Shown here piece by piece: positions 1-7,000 of a stretch of 19,361 nt of DNA (the first letter of the stretch is position 1; each line of letters opens with the position of its first letter). The position numbers and the translations under genes were made by a program. Source of the DNA: Desulfobacteraceae bacterium (GTDB lineage Bacteria; Desulfobacterota; Desulfobacteria; Desulfobacterales; Desulfobacteraceae); contig PIVQ01000065.1 of assembly GCA_003354055.1 (NCBI GenBank), positions 1 through 19,361 of the forward strand. Direction: 5' to 3'. Under the pieces are notes generated by a model. The model was not told the origin of the DNA and made no database searches. It worked only from the letters and a program-made list of their open reading frames with translations.

Positions 1-776
1 AGGGCGGCCCCACCGCGGGCATCACCATCCATTTTGGTCAGTACAAAACCGTTAATGTCCAGCCGTTTATCAAACTCTCCGGCTATGTTGACCGCATCCT
101 GACCGGTCATGGCATCAGCCACCAGGAGGATTTCTGATGGGTTGATCCCTGTTTTTATCCCTTCAAGCTCAGCCATTAACTCGTCATCCAGGTGCAACCG
201 GCCCGCCGTGTCAAGTATCAGGGTGTCGCATCCCTTCTCCCTTGCAGCCAATTGCGCGTCCTGGCAGATCTTTAACGGCTTCATCTCCGTTGTGGAGGCA
301 AACACCGGCACATCCATCTGTGCTCCCAGCTTTGTAAGCTGGTCAATGGCGGCCGGGCGGTACACATCCACCGGTACAAGAAAGGGCTTTCTGCCCTGTT
401 TGCGCAGATAACGCGCAAGTTTTCCTGCCGTAGTGGTTTTACCAGACCCCTGCAGACCCACCAGCATAATCGAACCCATGGACTTATCGTCCAGGTTCAG
501 TTCCTGGTGGGAAGATCCCATCATTTTTGTAAATTCATCATTTACAATCTTGATGACCTGCTGACCCGGGGTAAGGCTTTGCATTACCTCCTGGCCAAGA
601 GCCCTGGTCTTTATATCTGAAATGACATTTTTTGCAACCTTATAATTGACATCAGCTTCGAGAAGTGCCATCCTGACTTGCTTTAAGCCATCTTCGATAT
701 TCTTCTCATTAAGGGTGCCGTGACCTTTTAGCTTCTTAAATACCGAATCCAGTCTGTCGCTCAGATTGTCAAACAT
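1..776 (-). CDS. ffh: Signal recognition particle GTPase Ffh, N-terminal 258 residues (runs off the window)
   Basis: Translating the minus strand from the ATG at 776 gives an uninterrupted SRP54-type protein that leaves the window at base 1. Residues 1-85 are the helical N domain, beginning MFDNLSDRLD. The G domain follows, with P-loop GLQGSGKT (107-114), the conserved VDVYRPAA stretch (136-143), DTAGR (189-193) and TKMDGDARGG (247-256), a signature that separates SRP GTPases from most other GTPases. The methionine-rich M domain that binds 4.5S RNA and signal peptides lies outside. Ffh targets nascent membrane and secreted proteins to FtsY and SecYEG. FtsY shares the NG fold, but it normally has an acidic N-terminal extension that is absent here. 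An AAGGTGAT ribosome site precedes the start, and a good sigma70-like promoter lies upstream. The gene is divergent from rlmN. Confidence 0.97.
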   Translation of the reverse strand, partial: MFDNLSDRLDSVFKKLKGHGTLNEKNIEDGLKQVRMALLEADVNYKVAKNVISDIKTRALGQEVMQSLTPGQQVIKIVNDEFTKMMGSSHQELNLDDKSMGSIMLVGLQGSGKTTTAGKLARYLRKQGRKPFLVPVDVYRPAAIDQLTKLGAQMDVPVFASTTEMKPLKICQDAQLAAREKGCDTLILDTAGRLHLDDELMAELEGIKTGINPSEILLVADAMTGQDAVNIAGEFDKRLDINGFVLTKMDGDARGGAA

Positions 777-811
777 AAAGAGATCACCTTTATAGTCAAA
801 TCAAATCATTG

Positions 812-840
812 AATTTAAACTGTATCCCGTGTATTGTCAA
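812..840 (-). promoter_or_regulatory. Sigma70-like promoter for ffh
   Basis: On the minus strand a perfect TTGACA (835-840) is followed after exactly 17 bases by TAAATT (812-817; 4 of 6 consensus bases). The expected start of transcription is about 25-30 bases before the ffh ATG at 776, which leaves room for the AAGGTGAT ribosome site. This is read from sequence only. Confidence 0.6.
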
Positions 841-883
841 GTAAATTATAAAAAACTACAGTTAAAATAACAGGTATATAAAT

Positions 884-1924
884 ATGGAAAATATAATGGA
901 TCTCAGCCGGGAAGAGCTGGGGCAATGGCTTGATAAAAAAGGAGTTCGCTCTTACAGGGCCAATCAAATCTTCAAGTGGCTTTACCTGAAACTGGCCCAG
1001 GATTTCGACAGTATGACAGACTTAGGAAAGCCGTTGCGTGAAATCCTGGTGGAGCATTTTACAATGGACAGCCTGACCCTTGTGGACAAGCAAACGTCTG
1101 CCGACACCACGGAAAAGTTTCTTCATCAGCTTAGCGATGGTGAGTTTGTGGAATCGGTACTGATTCCGGCTAAAGATCATTTTACCCTCTGCGTCTCCTC
1201 CCAGGTGGGATGTGCCATGGATTGTAAATTTTGCCTGACCGCCAAAAACGGGCTGAAACGGAACCTGACCATGGGAGAGATTGTTGCCCAGGTCAGGGAA
1301 GCCAGGGCTTATGTGCAAAGTAAAGGCCTTGAGCCGTTGAAATTGTCCAACATCGTTTTTATGGGTATGGGCGAGCCTCTGGCCAATTACAAGAATCTTA
1401 TCCGCGCCATGGCCGTAATTCTTGATACGGATTATGGTATGAAATTTGCCACAAGGCGAGTCACCGTATCCACCTCCGGCCTTGTGCCGAAAATCATTCA
1501 GCTGGGTCTGGACACGGATGTGAACCTGGCTATCTCTCTTAACGCCACGGACAATAAAACCCGGTCCCAGCTCATGCCTATCAACAATACCTATCCAATA
1601 GAGGAGCTGGTAGCGGCCTGTAAAAAATTTGCCATGAAACCAAGAAACAAGATCACATTTGAGTATATTCTCATGGCAGGGATCAATGACAGTGAGGCGG
1701 ATGCCAGAAGGCTTGTCCGTCTGGTCACGCCTCTTAGGTCCAAGATCAACCTCATTCCCTTTAACGAGCATGAAGGCGCACCTTATAAACGGCCCTCCAA
1801 AGAGACGATTCACGGATTTTTAAAGATCCTTCTGGATAAGAACATGACCGCCATCATCCGTAAGAGCAAGGGGGATGATATCTCTGCTGCATGCGGACAG
1901 TTGAAAGCCAAGCAGCTCTCTTGA
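884..1924 (+). CDS. rlmN: Dual-specificity RNA methyltransferase RlmN (23S rRNA A2503 / tRNA A37 C2-methylation)
   Basis: RlmN is a radical SAM enzyme that methylates C2 of A2503 in 23S rRNA and A37 in certain tRNAs. The 346-residue product has the usual family length. The cluster motif is C110-x3-C114-x2-C117. C103, seven residues before it, corresponds to the resolving cysteine of the E. coli enzyme (C118), and C337 in the C-terminal AACGQL motif to the methyl-carrying cysteine (C355). GMGEP (161-165) is the SAM-binding glycine motif. All residues needed for the two-cysteine mechanism are therefore present, which separates it from non-methylating relatives. No strong Shine-Dalgarno precedes the ATG at 884, so the in-frame ATG at 896 is an alternative start. 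The gene stands alone, divergent from ffh and convergent with the thiolation gene 22 bp downstream. Confidence 0.97.
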   Translation: MENIMDLSREELGQWLDKKGVRSYRANQIFKWLYLKLAQDFDSMTDLGKPLREILVEHFTMDSLTLVDKQTSADTTEKFLHQLSDGEFVESVLIPAKDHFTLCVSSQVGCAMDCKFCLTAKNGLKRNLTMGEIVAQVREARAYVQSKGLEPLKLSNIVFMGMGEPLANYKNLIRAMAVILDTDYGMKFATRRVTVSTSGLVPKIIQLGLDTDVNLAISLNATDNKTRSQLMPINNTYPIEELVAACKKFAMKPRNKITFEYILMAGINDSEADARRLVRLVTPLRSKINLIPFNEHEGAPYKRPSKETIHGFLKILLDKNMTAIIRKSKGDDISAACGQLKAKQLS

Positions 1925-1946
1925 CCCTGCGGAATGCGTAATCTGC

Positions 1947-2957
1947 TTACCCCTTGGCAATCAGAAGATCCTTGTATGCGCCGGATTCAGGGGTAACCAC
2001 CTGAACCTCCCGGGTTTTGTCCCCTTCAAACACCTTGACATCTGCATTATCTCCGGGCTTGGACTTGGTATAGCTGGCGGTTATTTGAGCTGCCAAAAGG
2101 ATATCCTCCTCTTTGGTGTTGCCGAAGATCAGGGCATCGGGTCCGGACATACTGGCATGGCGCAGCCTGACATGAACGCTTGAATCATAGAGGTCCATGA
2201 TTCGTTTGTTGTCTCCCCTGTTTCTGCCGACTGCAAGTTTGCATTCCGGGGACAGTCTGAAATGACGGCCGGATTTTAAAAGGTGAAGTTGACGGGTGCT
2301 TTCGGTTTTCTGGACGTATAAAAGATCCCGGAGCCGCTGGGAAAATCCTTTGTCCGTTAGCAGACATCCGCCGGCAGGGGAGGGGTAGTCTTTAATACCG
2401 AAGTTTTCGGCAAGTTCCATCTGTACTTTCCTGGACCTTCCCGAGATATCCATGAGCTGTTCACGGTCCACAAGACCCTCTTGCTCTGCCAGGGTTTCGG
2501 GTAAAAGACGGGCGCTCAAGGGACGTACAACATACCCGTCAATCCCGGAGTTTTTTTCCACATACCGGAGGGCATTCTTTGTCTGGGACTTTGGCCGCTG
2601 CCCCATGACTTCTCCGCTGAACAGAAAGGCAAACCCTTCTTCCTTCATCATGGCTGCTGCCTGGGCAAACATCAGGGTATGGCAGTCCATACAGGGATTC
2701 ATGTTTTTTCCAAACCCAGCCTTAGGCGCCCGCATCATTTCCATGTAGAGCTGTGTGATATCCTTTACAATCAAAGGGATGCCGGTCTGTTTGGATGCCT
2801 TTTTTGCCGCCTGGGCACTGAAAAAGGGGGTCTCAAAGCTGACCCAGGTTACATCAATTCCCTGTTGTTTAAGAACAAGGGCGGAAAGTATGCTGTCAAG
2901 CCCGCCGGAGCAGAGTCCCAGGGCTTTTATCTGTCTTGTGGTTTTATCCTGATTCAT
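1947..2957 (-). CDS. PP-loop ATPase, short ThiI/MnmA-like tRNA thiolation enzyme with NFACT-R-like C-terminus
   Basis: The 336-residue protein carries the ATP-pyrophosphatase loop SGGLDS (17-22), used to adenylate a uridine or other base before sulfur insertion. It also has PCMDCH (C89 and C92) and PAGGC (C198). A CxxC pair plus one distant cysteine is the arrangement by which Fe-S-type tRNA thiolases (TtuA/TtuI-like) hold a [4Fe-4S] cluster, so a cluster-dependent mechanism is inferred. It lacks the N-terminal THUMP and C-terminal rhodanese domains of E. coli ThiI. Residues about 220-295 (GRHFRL, VGRNRGDN, GPDAL) resemble the DUF814/NFACT-R RNA-associated domain. It is probably involved in 4-thiouridine or 2-thiouridine formation; the exact position is unknown. 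Its ATG is 14 bp from the nth start on the other strand, and no clear ribosome site is visible. Confidence 0.8.
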   Translation of the reverse strand: MNQDKTTRQIKALGLCSGGLDSILSALVLKQQGIDVTWVSFETPFFSAQAAKKASKQTGIPLIVKDITQLYMEMMRAPKAGFGKNMNPCMDCHTLMFAQAAAMMKEEGFAFLFSGEVMGQRPKSQTKNALRYVEKNSGIDGYVVRPLSARLLPETLAEQEGLVDREQLMDISGRSRKVQMELAENFGIKDYPSPAGGCLLTDKGFSQRLRDLLYVQKTESTRQLHLLKSGRHFRLSPECKLAVGRNRGDNKRIMDLYDSSVHVRLRHASMSGPDALIFGNTKEEDILLAAQITASYTKSKPGDNADVKVFEGDKTREVQVVTPESGAYKDLLIAKG

Positions 2958-2971
2958 ATATAAGATGCTCT

Positions 2972-3613
2972 ATGCGTTCTGATTCTAAAATTAATACTAA
3001 AAATATTGCAATTATTCTCGAAAGATTAAGCGCGCGGTATCCGGTTGTCAAGACCCAACTCAATCATGGCACCCCTTTTCAATTGCTCATTGCCACCATT
3101 ATGTCGGCCCAGTGCACGGACAATCAGGTCAACAAGGTGACCCAGGTGCTGTTTTACCAATATCCTGATCCTCAAACTCTTTCAGATGCCCCTTTAGATG
3201 ATATCAAACGTATCATTTATTCCACCGGCTTTTACAACAACAAGGCTAAAAATATCAAGGCCTGCGCCGGCAAAATTTTGGAAGATTTCAACGGTGTGGT
3301 ACCTGAAGAGATTGAAAACCTTGTCACATTGCCCGGTGTGGGACGTAAAACCGCCAATGTGGTCAGATCGGTCTGTTTCGGAGTCGCGGCCATTGTGGTG
3401 GATACCCATGTGCATAGGTTGTCCCGGCGTCTGGGATTGTCGGATAAAAAAGATCCGGTAAAAGTTGAGTTTGAACTGATGGATATTATACCGGAATCAT
3501 CCTGGAATGATATTTCCCTGCAGTTTATCTATTTTGGCCGGGAGATCTGTGATGCTAAAAAGCCGCTGTGTGAAGGTTGTCCTTTGTATGATATCTGCCC
3601 AACCCGGGGCTGA
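2972..3613 (+). CDS. nth: Endonuclease III (DNA glycosylase/AP lyase)
   Basis: Nth removes oxidised pyrimidines from DNA and nicks the abasic site in base excision repair. The start at 2972 gives 213 residues, close to the 211 of E. coli Nth and beginning at the equivalent point. An upstream in-frame TTG at 2936 would overlap the neighbouring gene and add an unrelated N-terminus. The helix-hairpin-helix LPGVGRKTANVV (120-131) contains the catalytic lysine K126, and VDTH (143-146) contains the catalytic aspartate D144. Four cysteines at 193, 200, 203 and 209 give the C-x6-C-x2-C-x5-C spacing of the family's [4Fe-4S] cluster. The ribosome site is weak. The gene is divergent from the thiolation gene by only 14 bp and convergent with the diguanylate cyclase 4 bp downstream. 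Confidence 0.96.
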   Translation: MRSDSKINTKNIAIILERLSARYPVVKTQLNHGTPFQLLIATIMSAQCTDNQVNKVTQVLFYQYPDPQTLSDAPLDDIKRIIYSTGFYNNKAKNIKACAGKILEDFNGVVPEEIENLVTLPGVGRKTANVVRSVCFGVAAIVVDTHVHRLSRRLGLSDKKDPVKVEFELMDIIPESSWNDISLQFIYFGREICDAKKPLCEGCPLYDICPTRG

Positions 3614-3617
3614 TCTC

Positions 3618-5555
3618 CTATTTTGCCGTGTAAACGACCCATTGATTTTTCCCTCTCTTTTTAGCCTGGTAAAGGGCTTCATCCGCCTGCTGATAGATGG
3701 TCTCGATGGGCACAATATCGTCCGCAGGAGCCAGGGCCTTTATACCCAGTGAAATAGTGACAACTCCCGGTGGGTTTGATTTATGGACAATGCCTAAATT
3801 TCTGATGTGGCTTATTATCTTTTCAGCAGCATCCTCAGCGGGATTAGAGGCGGAAACCAGGAGCAATACGCCGAATTCCTCACCCCCGAGTCTGAAGGCA
3901 AGGTCCGAGCGGCGCCGGAATATTGAATTCAGAGTGGCTCCGATGGCGGACAACACCTTATCCCCTTCCGGATGGCCATAGGTATCATTATAAGATTTAA
4001 AATTATCCACATCCATGAGGATCAGCGCCAGGGCTTTTGTTTCCCGGTTGGCCCGTTTTAATAGTTTCGGCGCCAGGATGTTGAATTGCCTGCGATTGAA
4101 AAGCCCTGTCAACTCATCACGGGCAGCCAGTCGTTCAAAGTGTTTTCTCTGGGATACATCCTGGTAAATGACGGTGAAGCCTTCGCTGGTTTCCCTCTTC
4201 CGTCTCAGAGGAGAGATAATGGCCTCGGTCCACAGGGTGGATCCGTCTTTTTTAACTAGTTTGACCTCGCCTTTCCATGAATTCCCCCGGCTGATGGTTT
4301 GCCACAGGGCTTCCATGGTGCCTGATTTGCCGGCGACAGGACTGCCCAGAGCCATGAGGGGATTGCCCACAAGATCATAGGGTTTAAATCCTGTTACCCT
4401 GCATAGGGCCTGGGTGACCTGGGTGATGATGAAATCTTGATTAATATGCGCACTTAACAAATGGGGGTCGAGCGCTTCCACCGCTGTTTTAATCTGATTG
4501 AGCCGTCGGCGGTAATAAAAAAGACCCAGAAAACCCAAGATCAACATCAGGCCTAATGCGGCAATGATACCCCAGAACCAGGGAGAGGTTGTCCATTTTT
4601 TTTCATAGGTCACGGTAAACCATTTTCCCCGTATGGCGTCTTTTTTGTCTTCAGATATTACGGACAGGGCTTTGTTGAATATAGGGACAAACGCCTTGAG
4701 CCTTGGCGAGACAGCCATGGCAAATGCAGACATGACAGGAAGTTCTCCTGCAATTTTAATGTTCTTTACCGGGTTTAAGGCTAAAACATGGGATACCGTG
4801 GATAATTCGCAGATAAAGGCATCAAATTTCCCGGTGGATACACCGACCAACCCCTGTTGGGGAGAGGTATGAATGATTTTCAGCCCTAATTCCAGAGGAT
4901 GTAGTTTTGGCTGAACCGACATGACACCGGCAACACGGAGACCTAATAGGTCTTTTACGTTCCCATAACTTGGAGAGGATTGCGACATCACCACAACCAG
5001 TGGGACCTGGATATAAGGCCGGGTCAGTTTCAGATTTCCCATCAGGGGCTGACCGGTCAGAATAACCGGGATTAGATCTGCCTTTCCCTCTTCCAGGGCC
5101 TGGACCATTCCTTTGTAATTATTAAAAGAGAGAAGGACCGGAGTGAACCGGATACCGGTGAGGGCCTGGATCTCTTTTAAGTATTCTGCAGCCACCCCGT
5201 TAAATTGATCTGTTTGGTCGCCCCCAATTCGGGTCAGAGGAATATTCTTGGGCGGTAAGGGAGGACCTGCACCGGGAGGTAGGCCCGTTGGTGTACCCGC
5301 CGGTGGTCTCGTCGGTGGTCTGGGAAATTGTCCCGGTCGTTTTTCAGGCAAGGGTGGCCCACCTGTTTCACCCCAAAAACTTATGGGTTGGGGACCGTTA
5401 TTAACAACCAGGGTGATTTCAGGATGAGCCTTTATCCATGAAAGTTCGTCCGGAGTAAAGTTTATTCGCTTATCGGGTGAGGATGCCCAGAGTTGGGAAG
5501 TCAGTAACACCAATATAAAAATTACTGAAGACAGGTAGCTTTTCCATTTTGTCAT
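3618..5555 (-). CDS. Membrane diguanylate cyclase: periplasmic SBP domain, TM helix, PAS, GGDEF
   Basis: The enzyme is predicted to make c-di-GMP from two GTP in response to a periplasmic ligand. Domains in order of its 645 residues: signal peptide (1-25); bacterial extracellular solute-binding family 3 fold (about 36-315); one transmembrane helix (about 326-347); a PAS domain (about 365-470, ending in the PAC-like VIYQDVSQRK); and GGDEF (about 475-640). The active site is GGEEF (557-561), so it should be catalytic. RxxD (548-551) lies five residues before it, giving the product-inhibition I-site. Unusually, residues 65-106 form an insert with 17 prolines in 42 residues inside the first lobe of the sensor domain. 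No ABC transporter genes are near. The ATG at 5555 is preceded by only a G-rich stretch. The ligand is unknown; amino acids are typical of this fold. Confidence 0.93.
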   Translation of the reverse strand: MTKWKSYLSSVIFILVLLTSQLWASSPDKRINFTPDELSWIKAHPEITLVVNNGPQPISFWGETGGPPLPEKRPGQFPRPPTRPPAGTPTGLPPGAGPPLPPKNIPLTRIGGDQTDQFNGVAAEYLKEIQALTGIRFTPVLLSFNNYKGMVQALEEGKADLIPVILTGQPLMGNLKLTRPYIQVPLVVVMSQSSPSYGNVKDLLGLRVAGVMSVQPKLHPLELGLKIIHTSPQQGLVGVSTGKFDAFICELSTVSHVLALNPVKNIKIAGELPVMSAFAMAVSPRLKAFVPIFNKALSVISEDKKDAIRGKWFTVTYEKKWTTSPWFWGIIAALGLMLILGFLGLFYYRRRLNQIKTAVEALDPHLLSAHINQDFIITQVTQALCRVTGFKPYDLVGNPLMALGSPVAGKSGTMEALWQTISRGNSWKGEVKLVKKDGSTLWTEAIISPLRRKRETSEGFTVIYQDVSQRKHFERLAARDELTGLFNRRQFNILAPKLLKRANRETKALALILMDVDNFKSYNDTYGHPEGDKVLSAIGATLNSIFRRRSDLAFRLGGEEFGVLLLVSASNPAEDAAEKIISHIRNLGIVHKSNPPGVVTISLGIKALAPADDIVPIETIYQQADEALYQAKKRGKNQWVVYTAK

Positions 5556-5577
5556 TAGGCCCCCGGTGCAAAATTAT
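5549..5577 (+). promoter_or_regulatory. Candidate promoter of the small ORF-glycosyltransferase-radical SAM operon
   Basis: TTGTCA (5549-5554, 5 of 6 consensus bases) is separated by 17 bases from AATTAT (5572-5577, 4 of 6). Transcription would begin near 5584, just before a GGGATGAT stretch (5585-5592) that could serve as ribosome site for the ATG at 5598. The -35 element overlaps the start codon of the divergent cyclase. I saw no good promoter between 5598 and 5771, which favours transcription starting before the small ORF. Confidence 0.35.
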
Positions 5578-5597
5578 CGATAACGGGATGATATCTT

Positions 5598-5774
5598 ATG
5601 GAAAACCTCCGGGTCAAGAGATATCAAATTCCAAAGATTTTCCAGACTCCGTTGCATGGCATCTTACGTTCTGAAACTATTATCGTAGGGGATTTTGTTT
5701 TTTCTTATCCCAATATAGAAACTAATATTTTGTTTCCTATTCCGGTTCTGTTTTGTTATGAACGGTCCTTATGA
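5598..5774 (+). CDS. Small ORF of 58 codons, coupled to the glycosyltransferase by an ATGA overlap (possible peptide substrate or leader peptide)
   Basis: An open frame runs from the ATG at 5598 to a TGA at 5772-5774. The frame is closed by a stop at 5589-5591, so this is the only ATG start. Its stop overlaps the glycosyltransferase start as ATGA (5771-5774), the classic arrangement for translational coupling, and the glycosyltransferase has no Shine-Dalgarno of its own. The peptide begins MENLRVKRYQ and has a basic N-terminus (residues 5-13), a more hydrophobic C-terminal half, one cysteine (C53) and three tyrosines (Y9, Y37, Y54). I recognise no family. In the context of a glycosyltransferase and a radical SAM/SPASM enzyme it could be a modified-peptide precursor, a leader peptide that couples translation, or a chance ORF. 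The chance of 58 sense codons in random sequence is not negligible (several per cent). Confidence 0.42.
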   Translation: MENLRVKRYQIPKIFQTPLHGILRSETIIVGDFVFSYPNIETNILFPIPVLFCYERSL

Positions 5775-7000
5775 AATTTTTATTAGGCCCCGGGAATAAT
5801 TCCCTTTCACATATTTTAAAATGCATAGCCATTAAGGATTGTCTATTGGTCCGCGGACATGACGTCTACATTGCCGCAACACAAAGACACGCAGCCTTCC
5901 TTGAACAGTCAGGATGCCCCCATTACATCCTGCCCGACATCCAGGAAGGGGATAATGGAAGTTTTCCCAGTTTTAAATGGTTCAGCAATCCGGGGCGCAT
6001 AACCGACTGTATCAGGGCCCAGACGGCTCTGCTGGAAAGACTCCGTCCGGACCGCGTTCTCGGTGTCTTTAATTTTACCTTTAACGTATCATCCCGGTTG
6101 GCCGGTATCCCTTATGATTCCCTTATTTGTGGCTGTATGCTGAAAGAATCAAATGACATTTTGGGATTTCATGGAGATGAGCCGGATTTGGTCACCCAGA
6201 AAATCAATGTGGATACATTTTTCAGCTTTGCCACCCGGAAACTGAATCGTTCTTTAAAAGAGACAGCTGAATCAAAAATTGACGATATCCGGGATTTGTT
6301 AAAAGGAGACATGACCTTTTTATGGGATTTTCCGGAATTTATGCCACTGCCGCCAATGGAAAATATGCTTTATGTGGGGCCGATCTCATATCAGAGAAAA
6401 GACTCCTCGAGATCTGATGAGAGGATATCGTTTGGATCAAAAAATCCAATTGCAGTGATCTCTTTTGGCACCTGCTCAGGGCATCCGGCTGTATTGGAAA
6501 GATTGACAAGGATCTGTCTTAATGCAGGTTTCGATGTCGTTATTGCTGCCGGTGGACAGGCAAAATATCTATCCATGTTTCAAGAAGAGCCGAGGGTCCG
6601 GATCTGTTTGTTTCCGGATTTACAACACCTGTTACAAGGTGCGTCTCTTTTAATCACCCATGGTGGCCAAATAACAGTATTTGAAGCATTGAAATTAAGA
6701 GTCCCGGTTTTGGTCATGCCGTTTCAGCCGGAGCAGGCACATAATGGAATTTGTCTGGAACGCATGGGGTGCGGCAGACTTCTCATTCCGCCAAGGCCGT
6801 TTCGCGCAGGTCCCAAGGTCTATATGGATGCCTTTGAGAACATGACAGACCGCGTTGTTGCAGATCAAATTCATCATCTTCGCAACAGTTCGACAATTGA
6901 TGCAAATCTTCTTGACGCACAAAATAGCCTGGAGAATTATTCGGGTGCCCAAAAACTTGTATCCATGCTGGAAAGGCCGTTAACATGTCCGTCGGTATAA
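5771..7000 (+). CDS. GT-B glycosyltransferase (UGT/GT1-like)
   Basis: The 409-residue protein has a two-lobed GT-B layout. The N-terminal lobe starts with FLLGPGNN (3-10) and RGHDVYIAA (28-36), as in UGT and MurG-like enzymes. The C-terminal lobe has AVISFGT (228-234), then THGGQITVFEAL (296-307) and PVLVMPFQPEQAHNG (312-326), matching the nucleotide-sugar donor site of GT1 enzymes (HGGxxTxxEAL and P..xxQ..N). It lacks membrane segments and a signal peptide, so it should act in the cytoplasm. Donor and acceptor are unknown. It is not MurG, which has a different glycine-rich N-terminus and cluster context. Start choice rests on the ATGA overlap with the preceding small ORF, since no ribosome site is visible. 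Its end overlaps the next gene by 16 bp, so the three genes are probably translated together. Confidence 0.85.
   Translation: MKFLLGPGNNSLSHILKCIAIKDCLLVRGHDVYIAATQRHAAFLEQSGCPHYILPDIQEGDNGSFPSFKWFSNPGRITDCIRAQTALLERLRPDRVLGVFNFTFNVSSRLAGIPYDSLICGCMLKESNDILGFHGDEPDLVTQKINVDTFFSFATRKLNRSLKETAESKIDDIRDLLKGDMTFLWDFPEFMPLPPMENMLYVGPISYQRKDSSRSDERISFGSKNPIAVISFGTCSGHPAVLERLTRICLNAGFDVVIAAGGQAKYLSMFQEEPRVRICLFPDLQHLLQGASLLITHGGQITVFEALKLRVPVLVMPFQPEQAHNGICLERMGCGRLLIPPRPFRAGPKVYMDAFENMTDRVVADQIHHLRNSSTIDANLLDAQNSLENYSGAQKLVSMLERPLTCPSV

Noticed and set aside
100..109. TGACCGGTCA, the core of the TetR-type operators, inside ffh
   Set aside because: It lies in the coding sequence for a conserved Met-Thr-Gly-Gln stretch and lacks the outer AC/GT bases; the same decamer at 5050-5059 inside the cyclase gene is treated the same way.
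1022..1813. A 263-codon open frame on the minus strand opposite rlmN
   Set aside because: The opposite strand encodes a complete RlmN with every catalytic residue; the antisense frame has no recognisable motif and is a coding shadow.
5675..5728. Promoter directly before the glycosyltransferase
   Set aside because: TTGCAT and TTGTTT elements exist but their spacing to any TATAAT-like element is wrong (20, 13 or 22 bases), so the promoter before the small ORF is preferred.
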